Notes under the pieces: model-generated
Seen by the model: the letters and a program-made list of their open reading frames with translations, nothing else
What the model was told of the DNA's origin: nothing
Database searches by the model: none
From: Streptomyces sp. DT2A-34
GTDB taxonomy: Bacteria; Actinomycetota; Actinomycetes; Streptomycetales; Streptomycetaceae
Length of the DNA: 64,000 bases
Direction of reading: 5' to 3'
Assembly (NCBI RefSeq): GCF_030499515.1
Contig: NZ_JASTWJ010000001.1
Location: forward strand, 744,001-808,000
Part shown: positions 1 to 7,273 of the stretch, one piece after another
How the letters are laid out: every line of letters begins with the position of its first letter
Numbering within the stretch: position 1 is the first letter of the stretch
Made by a program: the position numbers and the translations under genes

Positions 1-77
1 CCCTCGCCGACGCCGCCAAAGCCGATAGCACCGCTTCCGGCGCCCGCCCGGCTCGCCCCCTCGCTGACGGCGGATGA
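1..77 (+). CDS. possible 3' end of a gene entering from the left
   Basis: One plus-strand frame is open from base 3 to a TGA at 75-77. It encodes about 24 residues rich in Ala, Pro, Asp and Gly, the composition of a low-complexity Streptomyces C-terminus. No domain is visible and the start lies outside the window, so this is only a possible partial gene. From 78 to 481 I see no supported gene. Confidence 0.25.
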   Translation, partial: LADAAKADSTASGARPARPLADGG

Positions 78-481
78 CAACCACCGGACCTCCATGACGC
101 CACCGGCCGACCTCGGGCGTCATCGCCCAGAAGTCGCGGGGCCGGCGGCAGGCGGCGTGCTGCGCTGTGGACCGGTCGACACACCCGGACGGCAGCCGGG
201 ATCAGTGCCGCCACCAAGCCCACCGTGAACGGATCAACGACCCGTCACGCCATGAGAAGACGCACCGGTTCGGGCGACCAGTACGAGCAGCAGGGCGATA
301 CGACCGCGCAGTAGTCGGAAGACGCCCCTGAGGCAGGGTCCACGGTCACCGGCCGGGCGCCTGGCCTGCCTTCGGCAGAACCCTCTCCGCCGACCACCCA
401 CTCGGGATGACGCCACGCGCGTCGACCGTCATCTCCTGTGCGGAGCCGCTGAGCGGCTCAGCATTCTTCGCCACAGCCGAT

Positions 482-518
482 GAGGCGCCGTCCCCACCCC
501 CGTTGGGGACGGCGCCTC
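482..518 (-). terminator. strong hairpin terminator after the flotillin gene
   Basis: A perfect 14-bp GC-rich stem (482-495 pairs with 505-518) closes a 9-nt loop. It sits about 55 bases beyond the stop of the minus-strand flotillin gene. There is no U-tract, as is usual in Streptomyces. Confidence 0.75.
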
Positions 519-571
519 GGGCGGCCCGGACCGTCGTACGGCCGTCCGGGCTTCCTGCATCGCTCGTCTCG

Positions 572-2104
572 TCAGCCGGCGATCTCGATCTTTCCGTTGG
601 CCTGGGCAGGCGCCGCCACCGCGGGCTGTGCACCGCCCACCCGCTGAGTGATGCCCTTCAGCAGCTCGGCGAGGTCGACTCCCGTGGTGGAGCTGAGGAG
701 TTCGACGCCCTGGGCAACGTTGTCGGCGACGGTGCGCGACAACTGGCTGGCGCCGTCGGTGGAGATGACCGTCATCTTGTCCACGGCGCTCAGCGGCTCG
801 GACGCCTTGGCGACGACCTGCGGGAGAACCTCGACGAGCATCTGCAACACGGCCGCGTCGCCGTACTGCGCGAAGGCGTCGGCCTTCTTCTGCATCGCCT
901 CGGCCTCGGCCGCGCCCTTCGCACCGATCGCCGCCGCGTCGGCGTCACCCTCCAACCGCACCGCTTCCGCGATTGCCGCGCGGCGGGACCGCTCGGCCTC
1001 CCCCTGCTTGAGACCCTCGATGGCCTCCGCCTCGGCCAGCGCGGACCGGCGCTGCTTCTCGCCCTCACCGGTCAGCCGGGACCGCTCGGCCTCCGCCTGT
1101 GCGGCGGCGATCGCGGCCGCCCGCTCGGCCTCTGCCTGCTTGACCCGGGCGACGCGCCTGGCCTCGGCCTCCTGCTCCGCGGCGTACCGCTGGGCGTCGG
1201 CGGGCTTGCGGACCTGGGTGTCGAGCTGACGGTCGGTCAGTGCTGCCTGGTGCTCGGCGACCTTCTCCTGCTCAGCGAGGATCTCCTGCTGCCGTGCAGC
1301 CTCCGCCAGGGGCCCCGCTGCGGCCGCACGGGCGGCCGCCTCGTCGGTCTGGGCCTTGATCTCGGCCTGCTTGAGATAGAAGGTCCGCTGGGCCACAGCG
1401 ATTTCCTCCTCGGCCTTCAGCCGGGCCTGCTCGGCGGCGCGCCGCGCCACAGCCTCGGCGATGTCGGCCTCCTGCTTGGCGCGGGCCGCCTCGGGGCGGC
1501 CGAGGTCCTCCAGGTAGGAGCCCTCGGTCGTGATGTCCTGGATCTGAAAGGCGTCCAGCACCAGGCCCTGCCCGGACAGGCTCGCCTCGGCCTCCTCCGC
1601 CACCTGCCCTGCGAACGCGGCCCGGTCGCGGATGATGTCCTCCACCGACATCCGGCCCACGATGGCCCGCAGCGCGCCGGAGAGCACTTCTTGCGTGAAG
1701 CCGACGATGCCGTCCTGCTGCATCAAGAACCGCTGGGCCGCGGCCCGGATCGAGTCCTCGGTGCCGCCGACCTTGACGATGGCGACACCCTCGAGGTGGG
1801 CCTTCACCCCGCGCAGGGTGACCGCACCGCGTACCGCGACGGGGATGTGCCGAGAGGAGAGGTCGAGAGTGAACTTCTGCTGCACGAACGGCACGACGAA
1901 CACACCGCCGCCGACCACGACCTTCTGCCCGCTGTTGTCGGTGAAGACCCGGCCGGTCTCCGGGTCGGTGGCCTTCTTGCCCCGCCGCCCGGTAACGATG
2001 AACGCCTCACTCGGCCCGGCCACCTTGTAACGCGATATGACGACCAGCGCCAGGAGGACCAGGAGTACGACGACTCCCACCACGGCGATTGCTACTGAAT
2101 TCAT
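572..2104 (-). CDS. flotillin-like SPFH/band-7 protein
   Basis: This 510-residue protein matches bacterial flotillins (YuaG/FloT, YqiK), which scaffold ordered membrane microdomains. An N-terminal hydrophobic segment (about residues 5-24) is followed by an SPFH domain (about 25-190). A long Ala/Glu-rich coiled coil (about 190-400) with many EAEA-type repeats follows, and then a Gly/Ala-rich C-terminal oligomerisation region. The start is an ATG preceded by GGGGAAGAA. An NfeD-like gene lies 118 bp upstream on the same strand, the usual flotillin partner, so the two probably form an operon ending at the hairpin at 482-518. A decayed second flotillin lies at about 16.9-17.4 kb. The family is clear; the cargo is unknown. 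Confidence 0.9.
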   Translation of the reverse strand: MNSVAIAVVGVVVLLVLLALVVISRYKVAGPSEAFIVTGRRGKKATDPETGRVFTDNSGQKVVVGGGVFVVPFVQQKFTLDLSSRHIPVAVRGAVTLRGVKAHLEGVAIVKVGGTEDSIRAAAQRFLMQQDGIVGFTQEVLSGALRAIVGRMSVEDIIRDRAAFAGQVAEEAEASLSGQGLVLDAFQIQDITTEGSYLEDLGRPEAARAKQEADIAEAVARRAAEQARLKAEEEIAVAQRTFYLKQAEIKAQTDEAAARAAAAGPLAEAARQQEILAEQEKVAEHQAALTDRQLDTQVRKPADAQRYAAEQEAEARRVARVKQAEAERAAAIAAAQAEAERSRLTGEGEKQRRSALAEAEAIEGLKQGEAERSRRAAIAEAVRLEGDADAAAIGAKGAAEAEAMQKKADAFAQYGDAAVLQMLVEVLPQVVAKASEPLSAVDKMTVISTDGASQLSRTVADNVAQGVELLSSTTGVDLAELLKGITQRVGGAQPAVAAPAQANGKIEIAG

Positions 2105-2222
2105 GGTTCTTCCCCTCAGCCCTCCCCTGGGGACGGCGAATAGAAAAGGGTGATGCGCGTGAAGGCACCGCCGAGCCGGCGCCCCATGCAGGTGTGGGGG
2201 ATGCGAGCGGTGGCTCGCTCGA

Positions 2223-2744
2223 TCAGCGTTCGACCGGACGCACGGACACGGCCGTATGGGACAGCGCCTGATCCACCCAGACTTCGGCTCCGCGAGCCAC
2301 GGGGACCGGGCTCTTCGCCGCGAACTTCACCGGCTGCCCGGCCAGATGCACCAGCACCTCGCCGTAGCCGCCGACCGGGATGGCGGTAACCACCGAGCCC
2401 GACGTGCCGATCAGATCGTCGTCGCGTGGAGCCTCTCCGGAACGGTCGCTCATCAACGCGCGGCTGAGGCGATACGCCAGCCAGCCCGTGGCCACACCGG
2501 CCGGGACACCGACCGCTGTGGCCCCTGCCCCACCAAGACCCGTGGTGCCCATGGCGATCGTGCCGGAGAAGCCGAGCATGGAGACGAATCCGGCGATGAC
2601 CGGCAGCGACAGCCACCCGTCGAAGAGGCCGTCAAGCACGTTGACGCCGTCGAAAAGTCCCTCGAGCACACCGTCGAAGATCAGCGACAGGGCAAGGAGG
2701 GCGACCCCCGCGATGCCGAGACCCAGAAACCAGGCCATCCGCAC
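2223..2744 (-). CDS. NfeD-like membrane protein, flotillin partner
   Basis: The 173-residue product has an N-terminal hydrophobic segment (about 5-25), a second Gly-rich hydrophobic stretch (about 45-90), and a C-terminal soluble domain (about 110-170). The C-terminal region (LIGTSGSVVTAIPVGGYGEV) fits the OB-fold of NfeD/YuaF proteins. These proteins accompany flotillins and are thought to help organise or regulate membrane microdomains. The GTG start is preceded by AAGGAGAGG. The gene lies directly upstream of the flotillin on the same strand. Assignment rests on architecture and neighbour; sequence motifs in this family are weak. Confidence 0.75.
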   Translation of the reverse strand: MRMAWFLGLGIAGVALLALSLIFDGVLEGLFDGVNVLDGLFDGWLSLPVIAGFVSMLGFSGTIAMGTTGLGGAGATAVGVPAGVATGWLAYRLSRALMSDRSGEAPRDDDLIGTSGSVVTAIPVGGYGEVLVHLAGQPVKFAAKSPVPVARGAEVWVDQALSHTAVSVRPVER

Positions 2745-3038
2745 TCACCGCCTCTCCTTGCGCTCCCCCGTCGGTACAGGCATGTTCACACGCGGACCTT
2801 GGCCAGGACATTGCCTGGTTCCGGCAATCTTTACGCTGGTTTAATGCCGTGCCGTCCGCAGTCGGGGTCGCAGGGGCGGCCAGCTGCGCCGCCGGTTCGG
2901 CTGCGTCATCCACAACTGCACCCGGCTGAAGCCTGGAATGCGCCTGGCGCGAGGAACTTCTCCTGGTGCTCGGTTGGTTGGAGCTGCGGGACGTTCTGTC
3001 CCCCGACGGCGTCTCCAGGCTGTGAATAGAGGAGGACA
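2745..3038. other. intergenic region between divergent genes
   Basis: About 290 bases separate the minus-strand NfeD-like gene from the plus-strand small membrane gene. I see no convincing gene here. It probably contains both promoters, but no consensus box or operator can be assigned by eye. Confidence 0.4.
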
Positions 3039-3478
3039 GTGGCCATTCAGGACCCAGGCGACAGCGCAGCGCCGGGGCAGCGCCGGGGCAGCGCGACGAC
3101 ACGCCATCCATTCCGGACGACGTGTGGCAGAAGTTCATCGAGGACAACGAGACGGCCATCCGGCATTCCGCCGTCAAAGAAGCGGTCGGTGAACTCTGGC
3201 AGCCAGAAGACCTCTGGAGCGGCACAGCATGGCGTGACATGGACGGCCGTGCCAGACGCCGTCGGATCGGCCGTGCGGTGGGAGTGGTGGCCTCGGTCAT
3301 CATCGTCTCAGGAACCGCGTCCCATCTGTCCGCCGGATCGGGGGACGAGTACGAGGGCCATCGCGACGTGACCTCGCAGCAGACGGAGAACTCCCGTGAC
3401 GAACTCACCACAGTGTCCGAGCAGCCGTCTGCGCCGACCTCCGCCGGTGCCTCTTCACCGGCCGCTCCCACCGGCTGA
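3039..3478 (+). pseudogene. small membrane protein with frame broken by an 11-bp tandem duplication
   Basis: The best start is GTG 3039, preceded by GGAGG. That frame runs out of register at two adjacent copies of an 11-bp unit (3068-3078 and 3079-3089). Removing one copy joins this start to the downstream frame, which continues as PSIPDDVWQKFIEDNE to the stop at 3478. The downstream frame alone can start at GTG 3122 (118 aa), but no ribosome binding site is visible there. The product has a hydrophilic N-terminus, one membrane segment (GVVASVIIVSGTASHL) and a Ser/Thr/Pro-rich tail. No known domain was recognised. It could be a true mutation, a phase-variable gene or an assembly error. Confidence 0.6.
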
Positions 3479-3513
3479 GACATTCCAAGGGCTCGTGGCA
3501 GCGAGGGGAGGGG

Positions 3514-3633
3514 CTAAGCGCGATCACTCGTCTCGATGTCCGCCTCCATGCGGCGGCGGTCTCGGCGGATGAGCAAGGCCGTACTGGCGGTGATGATCAG
3601 AACGGCCACGGCGGGCATCACGAAGAACACCAT
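3514..3633 (-). CDS. 39-residue small membrane protein
   Basis: The ORF encodes 39 residues: one transmembrane helix (MPAVAVLIITASTALLI) followed by a basic then acidic tail (RRDRRRMEADIETSD). Its ATG overlaps the TGA of the upstream ORF as TGATG, which suggests translational coupling, and a GGAA stretch precedes it. No family was recognised. The topology rule (positive residues inside) predicts N-out/C-in. Confidence 0.5.
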   Translation of the reverse strand: MVFFVMPAVAVLIITASTALLIRRDRRRMEADIETSDRA

Positions 3634-3911
3634 CACTGTTCCTTTTCGATTGGCGGCATGCCGGGTTTTCGAGTGGCCGGCACCTGGCGGGTATCGGTGG
3701 CGCGCGCGACGGCGGACTCGCCGGTAGCCATGTGGTCGTCGGTAGCCATGTGGTCGTCGGTAGCCATGTGGTCGTCGGTAGCCATGTGGTCGTCGGTAGC
3801 CATGTGGTCGTCGAGCACGCACTCGCCAGCGAGGGCACCGATGACCGCAGCGATGGCGAGACTCAGGCTGCGCGGTCGCGCGTCTGGGGCAGCTTCCCGG
3901 GTGTGGTGCAC
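3633..3911 (-). CDS. small membrane or secreted protein with five DDHMAT repeats
   Basis: This 92-residue ORF starts at a GTG, overlaps the upstream gene by 49 bases and ends in TGATG overlap with the 39-residue gene. It has a basic N-terminus, one hydrophobic segment (LSLAIAAVIGALAG, about residues 16-29), then five exact copies of the hexapeptide DDHMAT (about 34-63). A hydrophilic tail follows. Each repeat offers two Asp, one His and one Met, so metal binding is conceivable but unproven. No homologous family was recognised. The 18-bp repeat unit keeps frame, so copy-number change would lengthen or shorten the protein without breaking it. Whether the gene is expressed is inferred only from coupling and frame. 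Confidence 0.45.
   Translation of the reverse strand: MHHTREAAPDARPRSLSLAIAAVIGALAGECVLDDHMATDDHMATDDHMATDDHMATDDHMATGESAVARATDTRQVPATRKPGMPPIEKEQ
3723..3812. repeat. five perfect 18-bp tandem repeats
   Basis: The unit GGTAGCCATGTGGTCGTC occurs five times without a mismatch at 3723, 3741, 3759, 3777 and 3795. On the minus strand it encodes DDHMAT five times. It has no spacers, so it is a minisatellite and not a CRISPR array. Confidence 0.95.
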
Positions 3912-4372
3912 GGCACGCGACGGAGGGGCCCATCAGCCTCGCCGCGGAGGACGGGTGCCGGACCGGTCAGGTCGCTGCCGATGCCCTGGGCGGGCCGGGA
4001 CGACCCGGGTTCATCGGGAAGGGACCGATGCCGTGGCCGTATCAACAGGCGGATCAGCAACCAGGCGGCGGCCGGCGCCCCGACCGACACGGTCAGACGT
4101 AGCACGCCGGCCGCGAACCCCGAGGGCACGAATGTGACCACCATGATCGTCGCCCCGATGCTGAGGGTCCAGGTGCCCACAGTTACCAGCGAGAACGCCA
4201 CCGTGACCGGTATCCCGCCCAGGCCCCAGACATCGAGGTCCGCATCCCCGTCGAAGCTGTCCGCCTCAGCGACGCCCAACGCCACCAGTAGCCAGAAGCT
4301 CACGACCACGACGAGGGCGCTGGTGAACAGGATCGTCGGCAGGCCCGTGGCGGCCTCTACAAGCGTCCGCAC
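3863..4372 (-). CDS. polytopic membrane protein, YqiJ/NfeD-like N-terminal region
   Basis: I place the start at GTG 4372 (169 aa), preceded by GAGAGGGG; the open frame continues upstream but reads as non-coding. Hydrophobic segments lie at about residues 12-33, 52-73 and 85-115. The acidic stretch DSFDGDADLDVWGLGGIPV after the first helix resembles the N-terminal membrane part of YqiJ-type proteins, which pair with flotillins. The usual C-terminal OB domain is not visible, and residues after about 120 look atypical, so the gene may be truncated or frameshifted. It heads the minus-strand set 4372-3514. Confidence 0.5.
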   Translation of the reverse strand: MRTLVEAATGLPTILFTSALVVVVSFWLLVALGVAEADSFDGDADLDVWGLGGIPVTVAFSLVTVGTWTLSIGATIMVVTFVPSGFAAGVLRLTVSVGAPAAAWLLIRLLIRPRHRSLPDEPGSSRPAQGIGSDLTGPAPVLRGEADGPLRRVPCTTPGKLPQTRDRAA

Positions 4373-4606
4373 GTCCCAGCCCCTCTCCCCTACAGGGCGC
4401 GTCAATGGCGCACGGCCCCGGCCGGCTCCGGCCCGGACACCTGCCGGTGTCCGGCACCGGAACCATCCGCCGTGCTCCCCGCACGTCATGCTGCACGACG
4501 GCATCCGGCCCACGCATTGCCGTATCCCGGCAGCGTTCATTAGGGTCTGCATGCCGGTCAGCCGCTAAGAAGGCGTCACCGGGGCGTCAAGAATGCGGGG
4601 GACGAC

Positions 4607-5665
4607 GTGACCGAACGGGAGATTCCCGAGCAGTATCTCGACGGCTACGCCCACATCCTGGCCGAGGTCGCGGCCACCGGCCGACGCCTCACCAGGGACG
4701 AGATCGCCTCCCGCCGCGCCCTCGGGGAACAGGCCGCGGACGCCGGCTTCGGGCTGCGCGCGCTGGTCCACGCGCACCTGGCCGCCGCCCGGGCGAACTG
4801 GTCTGACACCCCCGGCTCCGCCGACAGCGCACTCGCCGCAGTCCAACAGGTCATCGACGCCTTCGCGGAGGGCTACGAACACGCCCAACGCCTCGCCGTA
4901 CGCCAGGAGGAGGCCTCACGGCGCGAGTTCATCGACGACCTTCTCTACGGCCGCAGCGACCTGGGCCGCCTGGCCGAACGCGCCGAACGCTTCGGCCTGC
5001 GTCTGTCGCACGCGCACGCTGTCGCCGTAGCGCAGGGCCGGGTCTCCTACGAGGAGGGCGCCCCGGTGCCCCGGCAGGTGGAGCGCGCGCTCATCTCCCG
5101 TTTCGGCGACCGCAGCATCCTGCTCACCACGAAGGACGGGCGGCTGCTGTGCATCGCGCCCGGCCACCAGGACGAGGTGCTCACGCATTTCGCCAAGCAG
5201 GCGTACGCCGCGACCGACGGCGGCCGGGTCGCCATCGGCCGCCCCCAGCAAGGACCCGGCGGGGTCGTGCAGTCGTACGAAGAAGCCCTGAACACCCTCG
5301 AACTGGCAGACCGCCTAGCCCTCGACGACCCGGTCCTGCGCGCCGCCGACCTGCTCGTCTACCCGGTTCTGACCCGCGACAGGCAGGCCATGGCCGACCT
5401 CGTCCGAAGCGCCCTCGGCCCGCTCACCACGGCTCGCGGCGGCGCCCAGCCCCTCCTGGACACCCTCACCGCCTACTTCGACTCGGGCTGCATCGCCGCC
5501 GAGGCCGCCCGCCGCCTCACGCTCAGCGTGCGCGCCCTGACCTATCGCCTGGAACGCATCCACAAGCTCACCGGCGCCAACCCGGCCGACCCGGCCCACC
5601 GTTACATGCTCCAGACCGCCGTCATCGGCGCCCGCCTGCTGGACTGGCCCGCCAAGGACCTGTGA
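4607..5665 (+). CDS. PucR/CdaR-type transcriptional regulator
   Basis: A 352-residue regulator starts at GTG with GCGGGGGA upstream. The N-terminal half is helical (about 1-110) and resembles the RsbR-like sensor part of this group. The middle (about 110-260) fits the GGDEF-like fold found in CdaR/PucR proteins. The C-terminus carries the PucR helix-turn-helix: LDTLTAYFDSGCIAAEAARR, then LSVRALTYRLERIHKLTG, near residues 280-335. Such proteins respond to metabolites or stress. No target can be assigned: the divergent neighbour is the membrane gene at 4372, and downstream is a decayed region. Confidence 0.85.
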   Translation: MTEREIPEQYLDGYAHILAEVAATGRRLTRDEIASRRALGEQAADAGFGLRALVHAHLAAARANWSDTPGSADSALAAVQQVIDAFAEGYEHAQRLAVRQEEASRREFIDDLLYGRSDLGRLAERAERFGLRLSHAHAVAVAQGRVSYEEGAPVPRQVERALISRFGDRSILLTTKDGRLLCIAPGHQDEVLTHFAKQAYAATDGGRVAIGRPQQGPGGVVQSYEEALNTLELADRLALDDPVLRAADLLVYPVLTRDRQAMADLVRSALGPLTTARGGAQPLLDTLTAYFDSGCIAAEAARRLTLSVRALTYRLERIHKLTGANPADPAHRYMLQTAVIGARLLDWPAKDL

Positions 5666-5674
5666 CGCCCGGGC

Positions 5675-5879
5675 CTTCCAGGCGTTCGTGCGCGGCGATC
5701 GCCGGCGTGTTGGCAGCATCCACAATGAGCGCGGCACGTCCGTACCGGTGGACCAGATCGTCCACGACGAAGCCACAGACGGCCTGTGCCGGCCCGCGTC
5801 CGCGGGTTGCGGGGTGAGTGCATACCCCGGCCATGTACCCGCAGCCGATTGCTGACCACGCATCGGCCGCGACCGCCAA
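5675..5879 (-). pseudogene. GNAT acetyltransferase C-terminal remnant
   Basis: A minus-strand frame reads GVCTHPATRGRGPAQAVCGF and then HRYGRAALIVDAANTPAIAAHERL. This is the acetyl-CoA-binding motif A (R-G-x-G-like, here RGRGPA) and motif B pattern of GNAT enzymes. There is no N-terminal half, and the sequence becomes unrelated after HERL. The upstream part seems to continue only in another frame. I call it a decayed fragment at the edge of the accessory zone. Confidence 0.55.
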
Positions 5880-6039
5880 GGGCTCCGCGGCTGCGCCGCT
5901 TTCCAGGCTGCCGAGGATTCCGGCGCATCGGCGTACGCCGATGCGCCCGGTTGTGCGTATGAGTCAGGGAAGGGGCGGCCTCGAAGGCCAGTCCCGCACC
6001 CCAACTGCCGTGCCAGAGAGGCGGAACGCGCACTTCAGC

Positions 6040-6959
6040 GTCTGGTGGATGCCTGGGCGGGCCCGATTTCTCCCACGGGATGGAGGGCGTCTATTTCAAG
6101 GACGCCACGGACGAAGACGGCAACGTGATCCCGCAGGGGCAGATCCGCAAGGATCCCTGGGTGGTCATCGAGCTGGTCAGCCAGGCGGTCGCGGTGCTGG
6201 AGAGGCTCCAACCCGGGCGCTCAAACGCCATGGTCGGGCCCGCAGCGGAACGTCCTTCTCCCAGGACCTGGAAGGTTTCGTGGCCTGGCGATCCCTGATG
6301 ACGGCCGTGGGCCGCTGACAGCCAGCAGGTTCCGGCGCACCCTTGCCTGGTTCATCCGCCGCCGACCGCGAGGGCTGATCGCGGCCTCTCTTCAGTACGG
6401 CCATCTCCACACGCGGATGCTTCAGGGCTACCCCGGCGCCTACGAGTCCGGATTCCCTGATGAGTACGCCTTCGAGGACTGGCTCCACCGCTTGGAGTGC
6501 CTGGCCGAGGACGAGCAGGCGCTGATCGCAGGGGAGCATGTCAGCGGCCCCGCCGCAGACGCCTATCGCTACCGGGTCACCGCCGCGAACCGTGAGTTCG
6601 CCGGGCGAGTCCTCACCAGCGAACGGCAGGCGCGCGACCTCGTCGGCAGCCCGCTCCTGCAGATCCATCATGGCCAGGGCATGACCTGCGTCCTCAACCC
6701 CGGCACCGCGGCCTGTCAGCTGCGAGGAGCGATCGACGATCCGCTGGTCACCCCGGACACGGACGACTGCCGTCCCCGATGCACCAACCTCGTCCGCACC
6801 GACCGCGACATCGAGCACGTCAAGCAGCAGGCGGCCCAGCTTTCCAAGGCCGTTGACGACCCGCTCGCGCCACGAATCCGTCACGGGCGCGAACGGCACG
6901 AACCGGCCCGGCTGAGGAAGATCATTCGCGTTCACGAGGAAGGAGCCGGCGACCGATGA
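6040..6959 (+). pseudogene. tyrosine recombinase (integrase) remnant with frameshifts
   Basis: Recombinase sequence is spread over three frames. GVYFKDATDEDGNVIPQGQ with VSQAVAVLERLQP (6083-6230) is in one frame and SFSQDLEGFVAW (about 6250-6285) in a second. The third carries TASRFRRTLAWFIRRRPRGL and LQYGHLHTRMLQGYPG, then continues to a zinc-finger-like Cys tail ending at 6959. The FRRT arginine, the GH of YGHLH and the Tyr of QGY match catalytic boxes of phage-type recombinases. This type is found in multi-recombinase (GInt-like) genomic-island clusters. The N-terminal half is absent. The 3' end overlaps the next small ORF by ATGA, the arrangement of an original operon. Confidence 0.75.
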
Positions 6960-7174
6960 CCGCGGTCTCAATCGAACATGAGACGGACCCCGTCCGGCGG
7001 GCGATCGTCACCGCGATAAACCGTCTCTTCGCCGGTACGCCACAACGGTCCAACGGCCGGCTCAATGTCTCCCAACTCGCCATCGAAGCCGACGTCAAGC
7101 GATGGCACCTGACCCATCAGCACCCCGACCTCAAAGACCTCTTCCAGGCCCAAGCTGCGCGAGCGGAGGCCTGA
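6956..7174 (+). CDS. small recombinase-associated DNA-binding-like protein, probably truncated
   Basis: The 72-residue ORF starts with ATGA overlap on the recombinase remnant. It contains NVSQLAIEADVKRWHLTHQH, a predicted helix-turn-helix-like segment of the small protein that accompanies multi-recombinase island clusters. As I recall the family, related proteins continue with a coiled-coil C-terminus. Here the frame stops just after DLKDLFQAQAARAEA, so it is probably a truncated relic. Function is presumably accessory to integration, by context only. Confidence 0.55.
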   Translation: MTAVSIEHETDPVRRAIVTAINRLFAGTPQRSNGRLNVSQLAIEADVKRWHLTHQHPDLKDLFQAQAARAEA

Positions 7175-7216
7175 TAGTGGAGCGTTCTGCGGGCGTGGAC
7201 TCGGCAGCAGACGTGG

Positions 7217-7256
7217 CGAGGGCCGCCCGGACCCTGTTGGGTCCGGGCGGCCCTCG
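7217..7256 (-). terminator. strong terminator after the SulP gene
   Basis: A perfect 18-bp stem (7217-7234 with 7239-7256) encloses a TGTT loop. It begins 18 bases past the stop of the minus-strand SulP gene and probably also stops plus-strand readthrough from the decayed island. Confidence 0.85.
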
Positions 7257-7273
7257 TAGGCGGGGTGGATCAA

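Noticed and set aside
3723..3812. Tandem repeats that could suggest a CRISPR array
   Set aside because: The five 18-bp units are directly adjacent without spacers and are in frame within an ORF.
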